From JAFGPJ01 sp964612465 (lineage in GTDB: Bacteria; Planctomycetota; Phycisphaerae; Sedimentisphaerales; Anaerobacaceae): a stretch of DNA of 64,000 nt. The stretch covers positions 10,768 through 74,767 of the forward strand of contig CAZTDF010000001.1 of the NCBI GenBank assembly GCA_964612465.1, in the 5' to 3' direction. Of the stretch, positions 10,515 through 23,892 are shown piece after piece. The notes beneath the pieces were generated by a model. The model saw only the letters and a program-made list of their open reading frames with translations, had not been told where the DNA came from and made no database searches. How positions within the stretch are numbered: the first letter of the stretch is position 1; each line of letters begins with the position of its first letter. The position numbers were made by a program, and so were the translations under genes.

Positions 10515-12953
10515 ATGACAACCCTAATCAATGACATCAAATATGCTTTACGACAACTGGGAAAAAATCCTAGCTTTATGATGGTGGCTGTTCTAACACT
10601 GGCCATCGGTATAGGGGCAAATACAGCGGTCTTTTGTCTATTGAACTCAGTGTTATTGCGTCCCTTACCTGTACGGAATCCAGATGAATTACGCGGAATT
10701 AATTGGATTGGAGATTTCTGCCCCGGACATATTCATGGGCGTGTCACAGGTGCATCCAACGGAGAACAGATATCTAATACCTTCACCTACCCGGCTTTTT
10801 GCGAATTTCGTGACCGCGGTGCGAGTTTGGCGGAGGTCTTTGCATATTTGGGATTCAATCCGTTTGGAGTTCCTACAGTCCGGATTCGCGGCCAGTCTTA
10901 TACCATGGATGGCATGATAGTCTCGGGCAATTTCTTCCAGGGATTGGGCCTGAAACCTTTATTAGGCCACACAATTATGCCGGAACATGACCGACCTGGA
11001 GTCACACCGGTTGCCGTCATTTCCTTCCACGCCTGGCAAAAGTATTTCGGCGGGGATCCGAATGTCATCGGCCAAACAATTGTTTTGAAACAGACCAATG
11101 CCACGGTGATCGGCGTGCTTGACAAAGGTTTTCTCGGAGTGGAAAAGGGCCGAAGGTGCGATATTTACGTCCCCTTGGCATTGCAACCTCAAATAGAGGG
11201 TATCTGCGCGCTGGAATCTACTGACCACTGGTGGGTTGAAGTGATGGCCCGTTTGAAACCGTCAGTCGATGAGTTTCAGGTCAGTCGCTTGCTTGGGGGG
11301 GTGTTTGTGCAAACGACCAGTGAAACAGTTGCCAACGCGTCTGAGAAGAACCTTCGCATTGTCCTGACCGACGGCAGCGGCGGCCTGATTGGTGCTTTAG
11401 CACCGCGCAGACTTATGATGGCTAAGCCCCTCTACCTTCTATTCGGATTAGTGGGGATTGTCCTGCTGGTGACCTGTGTTAATCTGGCGGGACTCCTTCT
11501 GGCTCGGGGTGCGATGCGCCATCATGAATTTGCCGTGCGTGCGGCCTTAGGCGCCCGACGCAGTCGGTTGATACAACAGTTGCTTACAGAGAGTATAGTG
11601 CTGTCAGTGTTCGGTGCAGGTTGCGGATTTCTGCTGGCCTCCTGGATAAAACCAGTTCTGGCCCGTGTTCTTTGGTCTTCGGATACTGTCATCAACTTAC
11701 AGAGCGATCTCTATGTGTGTGGATTTATATTGGCAGTCCTGGTGGTCGCCACGGTTTTATTCGGCCTTTTACCTGCCCTGCGCGTTGTGCGTACAAATCC
11801 AGTGATCCATTTCAAGAACAGAACGATACTTGGGGAACCACGCTTGCGTTTAAGCAGAATGCTAATCTCTACCCAGGTGGGGCTTTCACTACTATTGCTG
11901 GTGGGCGCCTGTTTGTTCACCAGGACGTTAATCAATATCCGGCGTATCGAGACCGGTTTCAACATCGAAAATCTGTTGATGTTCCGTGCGGAAACGGGCG
12001 AACGCCAGGCAGAATTTATCGCAGCTATTAGCACCTTGCCCGGCGTGAAGGCCGTAACGTATTCTAATCTTACCTTGTTGGATGGCGGTAGGAGCAGCAC
12101 GACAATACCTTTGCCTGGAAGACCTTCCGGAAATCTAAATATTCTAAAATTGGATGTCAGTGAAACGTTTTTGCAAACCATGGGTATACCGTTGTTGGCC
12201 GGGCGTGACTTTCAGACGGTCGATACGCAAGAGTCACAGAGAGCGATTATCGTGAATCGGTCTCTGGTCGAATCCGCTTTCCACGATGAAAGTCCGATTG
12301 GTAAAATCCTGAGAATTAATCAAAAGGATTATACGATTGTGGGAGTTTGCGGAGACACCAAGTACTACGACCTCAAGACGGCCTGCGAACCTATTGTTTT
12401 CTTTCCCTCCGGCCAGGGAGCAAGTTATGCCGTGCGTACAGCAGGGAATCCGCAACATCTGATCCCGGCCGTGCGCCAGACCTTGGCCAGGATCGATCTT
12501 GGCGCGGCCTTGTCTGGAATACAAACACTAAAGACCAAAATCGATGAGAATATTATTCAAGAGCGATCTTTTGCCTGGCTTGCCTCGTCTCTGGCGTTCT
12601 TGGCGGTTCTGCAATCCTGTATCGGTCTTTACGGATTGTTGGCCCACAATGTGACGCGTCGTACCGGCGAAATCGGCATTCGGATGGCACTCGGAGCAAC
12701 ACCGCGGGCCGTTGCATGGCCGATCCTTCGCAGCGCCATGCTGTTGGTGACCGCCGGAGTAATGGTTGGCGTTCCTGCTGTTCTTGCCACCGTACGAATT
12801 GTCCGTAGCTATCTTTTCGGAATCGAACCGTACGATCCGGTCACTCTTATCATTGCTATTATTTTGTTGTTTGCGGTTGCAGTTCTGACAGCATGGATTC
12901 CAGCTCGCCGGGCGGCGAAGATTGATCCGATGGAGGCGCTGAGATACGAGTAG
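10515..12953 (+). CDS. ADOP-type ABC transporter permease
   Basis: 812 residues with two MacB_PCD plus FtsX repeats. The first extracytoplasmic domain opens PVRNPDELRGINW, placing it with the genes at 2919 and 5435 although another subgroup member lies between them. Coupling motifs are HEFAVRAALGARRSRLIQQL and GEIGIRMALGATPRAVAWPI; the end is ARRAAKIDPMEALRYE. A GGAG ribosome site lies about 8 nt before the ATG. The interleaving of subgroups argues that the array grew by more than one duplication or by recombination between copies. The next permease starts 46 bp downstream. Confidence 0.9.
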   Translation: MTTLINDIKYALRQLGKNPSFMMVAVLTLAIGIGANTAVFCLLNSVLLRPLPVRNPDELRGINWIGDFCPGHIHGRVTGASNGEQISNTFTYPAFCEFRDRGASLAEVFAYLGFNPFGVPTVRIRGQSYTMDGMIVSGNFFQGLGLKPLLGHTIMPEHDRPGVTPVAVISFHAWQKYFGGDPNVIGQTIVLKQTNATVIGVLDKGFLGVEKGRRCDIYVPLALQPQIEGICALESTDHWWVEVMARLKPSVDEFQVSRLLGGVFVQTTSETVANASEKNLRIVLTDGSGGLIGALAPRRLMMAKPLYLLFGLVGIVLLVTCVNLAGLLLARGAMRHHEFAVRAALGARRSRLIQQLLTESIVLSVFGAGCGFLLASWIKPVLARVLWSSDTVINLQSDLYVCGFILAVLVVATVLFGLLPALRVVRTNPVIHFKNRTILGEPRLRLSRMLISTQVGLSLLLLVGACLFTRTLINIRRIETGFNIENLLMFRAETGERQAEFIAAISTLPGVKAVTYSNLTLLDGGRSSTTIPLPGRPSGNLNILKLDVSETFLQTMGIPLLAGRDFQTVDTQESQRAIIVNRSLVESAFHDESPIGKILRINQKDYTIVGVCGDTKYYDLKTACEPIVFFPSGQGASYAVRTAGNPQHLIPAVRQTLARIDLGAALSGIQTLKTKIDENIIQERSFAWLASSLAFLAVLQSCIGLYGLLAHNVTRRTGEIGIRMALGATPRAVAWPILRSAMLLVTAGVMVGVPAVLATVRIVRSYLFGIEPYDPVTLIIAIILLFAVAVLTAWIPARRAAKIDPMEALRYE

Positions 12954-12999
12954 TTCCGAAAGAATACAGAATGGAAGAAATAAGATATTTAAGGAATTA

Positions 13000-15531
13000 A
13001 TGATGACGACGATATGGCATGACATGCGATATGGCGTTCGGATACTGGTTAAGAAACCCGGATTCACGATTGTGATAGTCCTGACACTCGCTTTGGGCAT
13101 TGGAGCCAACACAACCATCTTTAGTTTTCTGGATCGTGTCATACTTCGGCCGCTTTCTGTGGAGAAACCGCGAGAACTGGTCAAGCTGGAATATCAATTT
13201 CAATATCAACATGGTAATCATTCCGGTGTGGGTAAGGATAATAAATTCACTTATCCACTCTACGTGAGTTATCGTGATCAGTCTGAAGTGTTTTCCGGAC
13301 TGATAGCTTATACATCTGGCAAGCTGTCATCCGGTGTGCGGGTGGGTGATTCGGTCGAGCACGTTGCATCGTTGGCTGTCTCCAGTAACTATTTTTCCGT
13401 TCTCGGGATTAAACCTGTGATTGGGCGTTTCTTTCTTCCGGAGCAGGAAACCGGACACGGCGCGCATTCTGCTGCCGTGATCAGTCACAGGCTTTGGCGT
13501 CGTTTATTCCACGGCGATCCGGCGGCCCTGGGTAAAACTATTTCTATCAGTAACCATATCTTCATGGTCGTTGGTGTGACGCCCCCCGAGTTCACCGGAA
13601 CCGTGGCGATGATGAATCCAGGAGTGTATATCACCCTTGGTGCGCAAGGGCAGATGGACAATTTCCATTGGGACAATCCAGGTAATTTTTCATTCTTTTG
13701 TCTCGGGCGTCTTAAACCGGGAGTGAGTCGCGCCCAGGCCGAGGCCAAACTCCTTGTTCTGACAGAGCAGATCAATCAAGTGGATTCTTACAGAACCGCC
13801 TATACGAATTTTATGGTCAAGGATGGAAGCCGGGGCACAAATCCTGTTGCCCACGAAAATTATTATTGGCTGGTCGTCGTTTTGTTTCAGACACCCACGA
13901 TGCTGGTCCTACTGGTTGCCTGTGCCAATGTGGCGAATATATTACTTGCTCGAGGGATGATGCGCCAGCGAGAGATCGCCATTCGCCGGGCCATGGGGGC
14001 TAATCGACGTGACATCATACGACAGTTGCTGGTAGAAAGCTCGCTTTTAGCGCTATTGAGTGGTGTATGCGGCGCTCTTTTAGCCCATTGGTTGACGCTC
14101 ACACTTCGGTCGGCCCTTCCTTTCATCCAACAGATCGGTTTACCTGTAGGTGTGGATGGACGCGTTCTTTGTCTGACATTGCTGGGATCCTTGGGCTCCG
14201 TGTTTCTTTTTGGCCTGGTACCGGCCTTTCAGGTGTCGCGTCCCAACGTGATGACCGTTTTGAAGGAGGGCGCCGGAACGGTCACTTTCTTCGCCCGGCG
14301 CTTTAGCTTGCGCAACATTCTGGTCGTCATCCAGGTGGCTGTTTCTGTGATTGTATTGTCATTTGGTGTATTGTGCTTTCTGAGTCTCCGCGCGCTTCGA
14401 GTTGCTGATCCGGGTTACGATCCTAAAAGAGTGTTAGCCGTATCCTTCGACGTCAAAGACGAATTGCCCGTAAACATCGACTTTAGAGAACTGTTTACAC
14501 ATTTGCAGGAACGAGTGACTTCCCTTCCCGGAGTGCAGACCGTCAGTCTAACATCGAGTGTGCCGTTAACGGCAACTGGACGGACTAGAACGGGTGCCGG
14601 ACATATTGAAGGTTACCAGAAGCCTGCGGACCAGAACTATATCCCCTGGGATTACAGGACGGTTGGCCCGGGGTACTTTCGGACGCTGGGTGTTCCTTTG
14701 TTACGGGGACGGGACTTCACACCACAGGACGGTTCAGGGACGTCCAGGGTTATGATTATCAATGAATTAATGGCGCAGCGTTTCTGGCCGGGCCAGAATC
14801 CGATCGGCAAGCACGTTAATGTCGGGGGGGGGCCGCGGGAGGTGATTGGCATTGTCAAGGCGGTCAAGTTCAGTAACATTCGAGCAAAGCCTGAGCCGTT
14901 ATCGTTCTGGCCGATCGCACAGCAATTGGATAAAAATAGTAAGCCATCGCTGTCGGCCGACAAATGGGGTCTGCTCATCCGTACCCAGGGCAATCATCAG
15001 TCACTGGTGTCCTTATTACAGGGGGAATTGGAGTCTGCGGGTTTGACGCCGGCAACTTACAAGATAGGTACCCTTGCCGAGCGTGCCAATGAGTTGCACA
15101 CAGGACAACGTGTCATCACCGCGCTCTTGAGTGTGATTGGAGCAGTGGGGCTCTTGTTTGTGGCGACCGGGATTGCCGGTGTCATGGCTTTCGAGGTCAG
15201 TCGACGGACTCGGGAGATTGGTGTACGCATGGCGTTGGGGGCCCAATGGAAGGACGTACTGAGATTAGTGTTGCGCAAAGGAGCCATCCTGACGGGTATT
15301 GGATTAGGGCTTGGCCTGGGATTGAGTTGTATCCCTTGTTATATCTTGACCCGCTTAGTGCCGGATATCCGTTTTGTTGACGAGTACGCCCTTTACGGCG
15401 TGCACATGTGGGACCCATTGACTTACTTCTGTGTCGTGCTCCTTGTATCATTAGTCATGCTCGCGGCCTGCTATATCCCGGCCCGGCGGGCCGCCAAAAT
15501 CGATCCGATGGTGGCGCTGCGTTATGAGTAA
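13000..15531 (+). CDS. ADOP-type ABC transporter permease
   Basis: 843 residues, the longest permease here. Two successive ATG codons (13000, 13003) follow TTAAGGAATTA. The lead TIWHDMRYGVRILVKKPGFT and LALGIGANTTIFSFLDRVIL are standard. The first coupling motif is REIAIRRAMGANRRDIIRQL and the second REIGVRMALGAQWKDVLRLV. The last FtsX segment carries an extra stretch (about 785-810, including PDIRFVDEYALYGVHMW) absent from the neighbours and explaining the length. It ends ARRAAKIDPMVALRYE. It is immediately upstream of the only ABC ATPase gene in the locus (40 bp gap), the position expected for the permease co-translated with it. Substrate unknown. Confidence 0.9.
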   Translation: MMTTIWHDMRYGVRILVKKPGFTIVIVLTLALGIGANTTIFSFLDRVILRPLSVEKPRELVKLEYQFQYQHGNHSGVGKDNKFTYPLYVSYRDQSEVFSGLIAYTSGKLSSGVRVGDSVEHVASLAVSSNYFSVLGIKPVIGRFFLPEQETGHGAHSAAVISHRLWRRLFHGDPAALGKTISISNHIFMVVGVTPPEFTGTVAMMNPGVYITLGAQGQMDNFHWDNPGNFSFFCLGRLKPGVSRAQAEAKLLVLTEQINQVDSYRTAYTNFMVKDGSRGTNPVAHENYYWLVVVLFQTPTMLVLLVACANVANILLARGMMRQREIAIRRAMGANRRDIIRQLLVESSLLALLSGVCGALLAHWLTLTLRSALPFIQQIGLPVGVDGRVLCLTLLGSLGSVFLFGLVPAFQVSRPNVMTVLKEGAGTVTFFARRFSLRNILVVIQVAVSVIVLSFGVLCFLSLRALRVADPGYDPKRVLAVSFDVKDELPVNIDFRELFTHLQERVTSLPGVQTVSLTSSVPLTATGRTRTGAGHIEGYQKPADQNYIPWDYRTVGPGYFRTLGVPLLRGRDFTPQDGSGTSRVMIINELMAQRFWPGQNPIGKHVNVGGGPREVIGIVKAVKFSNIRAKPEPLSFWPIAQQLDKNSKPSLSADKWGLLIRTQGNHQSLVSLLQGELESAGLTPATYKIGTLAERANELHTGQRVITALLSVIGAVGLLFVATGIAGVMAFEVSRRTREIGVRMALGAQWKDVLRLVLRKGAILTGIGLGLGLGLSCIPCYILTRLVPDIRFVDEYALYGVHMWDPLTYFCVVLLVSLVMLAACYIPARRAAKIDPMVALRYE

Positions 15532-15571
15532 TTGAAAACGAATACAGAAAACAGAATACGGAAGCAAAATT

Positions 15572-16269
15572 ATGATTAAACTTAACCACATTCAAAAACG
15601 TTACAACACACGTGCAGGATTTGTCTATGTGCTGCAACAGATCAACCTGACCATCGAAAAAGGAGAATTCGTCACCATCATGGGCCCATCCGGGGCAGGT
15701 AAAACAACGTTGCTGAACATCATCGGCATGTTGGACGGTGAGTGGGAGGGCGAGTATTATCTTGATGAGAATCCTGTGCACGAACTCAAGCCAAAGAACC
15801 GCCTAGCTCTGAACCGGCAATATATCGGCTTTGTCTTTCAGAACTTCAATCTGCTGGATAGTCTTACTGTATACGAGAATCTGGAGGCCCCGCTGTCCTA
15901 TCGCAATGTCAAGGGCTCCGAGCGAGCGAGCATCGTCTGCGATACACTGGATCGTTTCAGCATTGTGGGCAAGAAAGACCTTTTCCCCAGCCAGCTCTCC
16001 GGCGGCCAGCAGCAGCTTGTGGGTGTAGCGCGGGCCGTAGTAGCCAGCCCCAAGCTGATCCTTGCGGACGAGCCTACAGGCAATCTGCATTCGAGTCAGG
16101 GCAAGGACGTAATGGCCCTGCTCAAGAAGCTCAATCGCGAGGGCACCACGATAATCCAGGTGACGCACAATGAAGGTTATGCCGCCTACGGCAATCGCAT
16201 AATCAAACTCAAAGACGGCTGGCAGGACGGCGAGGTCGTAATCGAACAATCGGTCAAGAAGGAGAATCT

Positions 16270-16273
<4 letters not shown>
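15572..16273 (+). CDS. ABC transporter ATP-binding protein (MacB/LolD class)
   Basis: 233 residues, the usual length for a stand-alone LolD/MacB-type ATPase. Seen: Walker A GPSGAGKT (38-45), a Q-loop in GFVFQNFNLL, signature LSGGQQQ (about 142), Walker B LILADEPTG (about 162-170) and the switch histidine in VTHNEGYA. This class drives MacB/FtsX-type permeases, which do not translocate by the classic alternating route but relay ATP-driven movement across the membrane. It is the only ATPase among nine complete permease genes, so it may serve several of them. Its stop overlaps the start of the next permease by 4 bases (ATGA), implying coupled translation with that gene. Confidence 0.93.
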
Positions 16274-18744
<2,471 letters not shown>

Positions 18745-18793
18745 TTGAGCGAGAATACAGAATACAGGAGACAGAATTCAAAAGGAACAACAA

Positions 18794-21322
18794 ATGAAGA
18801 CGATATGGCATGACATACGTTATGGTCTCCGAATGTTGAGGAAGAAACCGGGATTCACGGCGATTGCCCTGATTACCCTTGCTATCGGCATCGGGGCCAA
18901 CACGATCATGTTCAGCGTTGTCAATGCACTGGTCTTTCGGCCGGTACAGGTCAAGGAGCCCGAGAAGCTGGTATGCTGCAAGATTCGCAACTTCGGGCTC
19001 GGAATAACACCCTATTCCGCTTATCAGATGATTCGTAACGACAGTCAGGTATTCAGCGATCTGATGGTCCAGGACGATGGTTTGGGATATGTCACTTTGG
19101 CGCATGGGCAGAAAGCCAGGCAAGTCTGCGGGATGTTTGTTTCGGCCAACTACTTTTCCTTCCTGGGCGTTACACCCGAATTCGGACGGGGTTTTCTGCC
19201 TGAGGAGGAGCGTCAGAACGCACCATCTGTTGCGATCCTGAGTTTCCGTGCCTGGCAGCGACTGGGCGGTGATCCGGAGATGGTGGGTCAACATCTCCGC
19301 GTCAACGGCGTATCCTGCGAGGTCGTTGGGGTAGCGCCGGAGGGATTCACCGGAGTCACGCACCTCGGCCCGGACCTTTGGCTGCCTCTGGGGAGCTATC
19401 TGCGCGTGGTTCGCCTGTCCCGGGGTATAAACAGGCCCGGCAAAGAAGCGAGTGACTGGGGTTATCCCGGTGTCATACCCGTGGGACGACTCAAGCCGGG
19501 TCTGAGCATGTCGGCGGCCCAGGCACAGTTGCAGGCACTTACCCCCCGGCTCAAGGAGCAATATCTGAGACAATGGAAGGGGAATTGCTCGCTTTACCTT
19601 CACCGTCCGCCCAGGTTCGCCATAATCAATGACGACCGTGAGGGGGCTGCAATGGCCGCTTTCAGTCTGATACTTATAGGGGTTTCTGTTGCCGTCCTGC
19701 TTATCGCGTGTCTTAACCTTGCGGGCATGATGATTGTTCAGGGGACCAGGCGCCATCGCGAGATCGCCGTTCGTTTAGCTCTCGGTGGAAGTCGTATTCT
19801 AATCATAAGGCAGCTGCTAATTGAGTCGATGCTGTACGCACTGCTCGGAGGAGCCTTCGGCCTTTTGCTGGCCTTCTGGGGCACGAGGGCTATAAATACA
19901 TGGATAGCAGCTGTACAAGGGCCTCTTGATGCCGGTGCTGCATTAAGAGTCGGTATAAATATGCCTGTACTGGCAGTTACCCTGGGATTCTGCTTGATTG
20001 CCACCATTCTCTTCGGCCTCAGGCCGGCTCTGGGGCTGTCGCGTCGAGATATCATTGGTGAACTGAAAGAATCGGGCAGTGTTATGCTCCGGCCCTTTAA
20101 AAGAAAACGGGGCCGTTTATCCTTGTTTTGTCAGATCTCGCTGGCTGTTGTGCTTGTGATGGGTGCGGTACTCTTTACGCGTGGTGCGCTAAAAGCCCTT
20201 CGACCTAGTTCCGATTTCAGCTTTAAAGGCAAGCTGCTCGTTAAGCTCGATACGTTCGCCGCAGGTTATGACCTGGCGCAAAGCAGGCAGGTTTATGAAA
20301 CACTGGTTGAGCGATTGCGGTCGCTTCCGGGAATACGAACTGTCAGCCTGTCGGCCTCATCCCCCTTTGCCGAGGGCGGCGGCTATGGCGGGGTTGTTCG
20401 CGAATACGTACCGGGCATAGAAAACGACAAAAGCCGAGAAAGTGGAGCGTCTCCGCGTCCCGTTAAAGGCGCACCCCATGTACACACAGTAGGGGCCGAT
20501 TACTTCGAGGCAGTGGGAATGCCTCTATTACAAGGCCGGCCCCTGCAACGTCTCGACAGCGTCCCTGATGCGGAAAAGGTCGTGATCATCGACGAACAGA
20601 TCGCTCGACGACTCCGGCCGAACGGCAACGCCCTCGGGTGTCTGATTACATATGGTATGGAGACATCACCATTTCGTGTGGTAGGGATCGTACCAACATT
20701 GCGAATTGCCACTGACGATGAAGTCCCATCCCCCCAAATCTACTTACCGATGGCGGCCGACAGTCGGCCTACCTTCATTCATATTCGCGCCGCAGAGACC
20801 CTGCCTGAAAATGAAGTCGATCTGCAGGAAAACATTCGCATATTAATTCGAGAGATAGATCCTCAGTTACCAATCCTGTTACTGAAAAGTCTGGCGGACT
20901 GTTACTATGATAATCCTTTCGTTTGGATGGCGACAATAGGTGCAAAGCTGGCAGCCATCTTCGGGGCGATGGCCCTGTTCCTGGCGTCGCTGGGGATTTA
21001 TGCGGTCAAGGGCTACATGGTGGCTTCGCGCACTCGAGATATCGGCATTCGCAAGGCCCTTGGCGCAACGCAAAGTGACATCATGGGCATGGTCATCCGG
21101 GAGGGAATGGTACTGACAGTGATAGGATTGATCGTTGGATTGTTTCTGGCCTTCGCTATAGGGCGACTGATTAGTAGCCTGCTCTACGGCGTCAGCCCGG
21201 TGGATCCTTTGAGTATCGCCGTGGCCGTGGCATTGCTTGGAATCGCCTCGATGCTGGCCAGCTATATCCCCGCCCGCCGGGCGGCAAAGATCGACCCGAT
21301 GGATGCATTGAGATATGAGTGA
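18794..21322 (+). CDS. ADOP-type ABC transporter permease
   Basis: 842 residues with the duplicated architecture. It groups with the partial gene at the left edge and the gene at 21365: all carry KGYMV(A/T)SRT in the last FtsX segment, and the first domain has the subgroup-specific LGVTPEFGRGFLPEE. Coupling motifs are REIAVRLALGGSRILIIRQL and RDIGIRKALGATQSDIMGMV; end ARRAAKIDPMDALRYE. The middle of the first FtsX segment (about 290-420) and second domain are more diverged than in other copies. An AAAAGGAAC ribosome site precedes the ATG. The 49-bp gap upstream contains the repeated A-rich spacer motif. Substrate unknown. Confidence 0.9.
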   Translation: MKTIWHDIRYGLRMLRKKPGFTAIALITLAIGIGANTIMFSVVNALVFRPVQVKEPEKLVCCKIRNFGLGITPYSAYQMIRNDSQVFSDLMVQDDGLGYVTLAHGQKARQVCGMFVSANYFSFLGVTPEFGRGFLPEEERQNAPSVAILSFRAWQRLGGDPEMVGQHLRVNGVSCEVVGVAPEGFTGVTHLGPDLWLPLGSYLRVVRLSRGINRPGKEASDWGYPGVIPVGRLKPGLSMSAAQAQLQALTPRLKEQYLRQWKGNCSLYLHRPPRFAIINDDREGAAMAAFSLILIGVSVAVLLIACLNLAGMMIVQGTRRHREIAVRLALGGSRILIIRQLLIESMLYALLGGAFGLLLAFWGTRAINTWIAAVQGPLDAGAALRVGINMPVLAVTLGFCLIATILFGLRPALGLSRRDIIGELKESGSVMLRPFKRKRGRLSLFCQISLAVVLVMGAVLFTRGALKALRPSSDFSFKGKLLVKLDTFAAGYDLAQSRQVYETLVERLRSLPGIRTVSLSASSPFAEGGGYGGVVREYVPGIENDKSRESGASPRPVKGAPHVHTVGADYFEAVGMPLLQGRPLQRLDSVPDAEKVVIIDEQIARRLRPNGNALGCLITYGMETSPFRVVGIVPTLRIATDDEVPSPQIYLPMAADSRPTFIHIRAAETLPENEVDLQENIRILIREIDPQLPILLLKSLADCYYDNPFVWMATIGAKLAAIFGAMALFLASLGIYAVKGYMVASRTRDIGIRKALGATQSDIMGMVIREGMVLTVIGLIVGLFLAFAIGRLISSLLYGVSPVDPLSIAVAVALLGIASMLASYIPARRAAKIDPMDALRYE

Positions 21323-21364
21323 GAAAAACAGAATAAACAACACAGAAGACAGAAGGAATTAGAA

Positions 21365-23881
21365 ATGAGAACTATATGGCAAGACATGCGTTACGGACTT
21401 CGCCAGTTACGCAAAAAACCGGGATTTACGGCCATCGCTCTGATTACTCTGGCCATCGGCATCGGGGCCAATACGTTGATGTCCAGCATCGCCGATTGGC
21501 TACTGTTTCTTCAGCCCAGACATGTGAAGAACTACGAGCAGTTGGCGTGCTGCGATGTCCGCGCCGCGTCTGATTATACAACTTACATCACCATCCGTGA
21601 CAGCGTCTCGGCCTTCAGCGATGTCATGGCTCAGAGTCGCGACGGTATGGTAGGAGATGTCACTGTGGTTCGTGAGCAGACGGCCTGGCACGGCAAGGCA
21701 ACGTACGTTTCGTCGAACTACTTCTCTTTTTTGGGAGTCGCGCCCGTCCTGGGGCGGGGCTTCCTGCCCGGCGAAGACCAGCAAGGCAGCGCTCCGGTCG
21801 TGGTGCTGAGCTATCCCCTCTGGCAGCGGCTGGGGGGCGATCCGAAGCTCGTCGGCGAGTATGTGAACGTCAACGGCGCTGTTTGTCAGGTTGTCGGTGT
21901 GGCGCCGCAGGGGTTCACCGGCACCTCGCTCCTGGGGCCCGGCCTCTGGGTGCCGCTGGGCAACTGGGTGTCGATGGGCAGCATCGGAACGATTCGGATG
22001 CGGGAACAGACTCGGCCCGCCAACGCCGGGGCCGGTTGGGGCTATCCTTGGGCGCTTCATGCCATCGGACGACTCAAGCCGGGCGTGAGCATGTCGGTTG
22101 CCCAGACACAATTGCAATTCCTAATCCCGCGTTTTCGAGCAGAGGATCCGGAAGAGTGGCCGGCTGTTGCTTCCTTTTCTCTTCGCCCGCCTGACCGGCT
22201 CTTCCTTGATTCGATCAATCTTCCGTATCTCACCAAATACAGTCTGATCCTGATGGCCGGGTCCGTGGTCACCCTGCTGATCGTCTGCTTGAACTTGGCG
22301 AGCATGCTGATCGTGCAGGGAGCCTCGCGCCACCGTGAGATCGCCATCCGATTGGCCGTCGGCGGAGGCCGCCTGCGGATTATTCGGCAGTTGCTCGTCG
22401 AGTCTGCGCTGTTGGCGCTGCTGGGAGGAGTTCTCGGTGTTCTGCTGGCGGTCTGCGGGATGCGGATTCTCAATGTATGGTTCGCCGGCGCCAATTGGGA
22501 AGTGATGAGAGCTATCCGAGTTGGCCTGGACATTCGCATTCTGATGGGCACACTGGGTTTCTGCCTGATCGCTACGTTGCTGTTCGGTCTAAGACCTGCT
22601 CTGAGGCTGTCCCGGCGTGATCTTGCCGAGGAGATGAAGGGATCCGCCAGTGGCGTGCTGGGGTCCGTCCACCGCAAGCGAGGCGGTCTTTCGGTAGCGG
22701 GCCAGATCACGCTGGCCGTAGTCCTGGTCCTCGTCGCTGCCCTGCTGTTGCGCAGTGCCCTGGAGACAGCGCGGCCGGACCCACGGTTCCACCTGGAGGA
22801 CACGCTGGTCGTTCGGATCGATCCGGAATCGTCCGGCTATGACAAGGTCCGGAGCATGCAGGCATGCGAGACCCTGGCTGATCATCTGGCGTCCCTGCCG
22901 CCAGTCGAGGCGCTGGGGACAGCACCCAACCTGTTCTACGGGGGTGGCGGGGAGCAAACGATACGCGAATACCGGCCGGGGGAAGAAGGCGAGCCCTGGA
23001 AGCATCGCGCACGACACGCCAACATGCTCGCCATAGGCCGGGACTACTTGCCGGCGCTGGAGGTCCCGCTGCTGCAGGGGCGCCTCTTCGACCGGCGAGA
23101 CAGTGTCCCCGACGCGGAGAAGGTCGCGATCATCAATGAAACCCTGGCGCACAGGCTTCGTCCCGACGGCAGTGCTCTCGGCTGTCTGGTCCAATGGGGC
23201 GTGCCTGAACTTGGTGGCTACTGGTGTCCCGATGTCTACCGGGTGGTCGGGGTCGTCACCGGCCTGCCGGGCATACAGGACCGGGAAGCGAGTTTCCAGA
23301 TGTACGTACCCGCCGCCGGACCGGATGACTTACCTTCTTACTTCTACCTGCACGTCAGAGATCGTGAAGCGGTCGAGACTCTACGGTCGCAGATGGTCGA
23401 GGAGATCCACCGGGTCGATCCGCGTATCCCGGTTCTGTCGGTGACGACTCTGGCAGAGATACACGATACTGATTTCAGAGTATGGTATGCGAGATTCCAC
23501 GCTCGTCTGGCACTGACGGCCGGGGTGGTGGCTTTGTTTCTGGCGGCGCTGGGCATCTATGCCATCAAGGGCTATATGGTCACTTCGCGCACGTCGGAGA
23601 TCGGTATCCGTATGGCCATGGGGGCTACGCGCAGGAGCATCATGGCCATGATCCTGCGAGACGGACTGGTGCTGACGGTGGTCGCACTACTGGTAGGCTT
23701 GCTGCTGGGTTTGGCTGTCGCGCGGGTAGGGGCCAGCCTACTCTACGGCGTCAGCCCGGTCGATCCGGTCAGCATCGTAGCAACCGTGGCCCTGCTCGGC
23801 GGCGTTTCCCTCCTGGCCGGCTACTTCCCGGCCCGCCGGGCGGCAAAGATCGATCCAATGAAGGCACTTAAATATGAATAA
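21365..23881 (+). CDS. ADOP-type ABC transporter permease, last of the array
   Basis: 838 residues, paralogous to the gene just upstream: same lead (TIWQDMRYGLRQLRKKPGFT), LAIGIGANTLMSS, first coupling motif REIAIRLAVGGGRLRIIRQL, second SEIGIRMAMGATRRSIMAMI, and the end ARRAAKIDPMKALKYE. The sequence is visibly GC-rich compared with the upstream paralogue. It is separated by only 11 bp from the outer-membrane efflux gene that follows, so the two are surely cotranscribed; this links the whole permease array to a TolC-type channel. An AGAAGGAATT ribosome site lies upstream. Substrate unknown. Confidence 0.9.
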   Translation: MRTIWQDMRYGLRQLRKKPGFTAIALITLAIGIGANTLMSSIADWLLFLQPRHVKNYEQLACCDVRAASDYTTYITIRDSVSAFSDVMAQSRDGMVGDVTVVREQTAWHGKATYVSSNYFSFLGVAPVLGRGFLPGEDQQGSAPVVVLSYPLWQRLGGDPKLVGEYVNVNGAVCQVVGVAPQGFTGTSLLGPGLWVPLGNWVSMGSIGTIRMREQTRPANAGAGWGYPWALHAIGRLKPGVSMSVAQTQLQFLIPRFRAEDPEEWPAVASFSLRPPDRLFLDSINLPYLTKYSLILMAGSVVTLLIVCLNLASMLIVQGASRHREIAIRLAVGGGRLRIIRQLLVESALLALLGGVLGVLLAVCGMRILNVWFAGANWEVMRAIRVGLDIRILMGTLGFCLIATLLFGLRPALRLSRRDLAEEMKGSASGVLGSVHRKRGGLSVAGQITLAVVLVLVAALLLRSALETARPDPRFHLEDTLVVRIDPESSGYDKVRSMQACETLADHLASLPPVEALGTAPNLFYGGGGEQTIREYRPGEEGEPWKHRARHANMLAIGRDYLPALEVPLLQGRLFDRRDSVPDAEKVAIINETLAHRLRPDGSALGCLVQWGVPELGGYWCPDVYRVVGVVTGLPGIQDREASFQMYVPAAGPDDLPSYFYLHVRDREAVETLRSQMVEEIHRVDPRIPVLSVTTLAEIHDTDFRVWYARFHARLALTAGVVALFLAALGIYAIKGYMVTSRTSEIGIRMAMGATRRSIMAMILRDGLVLTVVALLVGLLLGLAVARVGASLLYGVSPVDPVSIVATVALLGGVSLLAGYFPARRAAKIDPMKALKYE

Positions 23882-23892
23882 GGAACCATGAA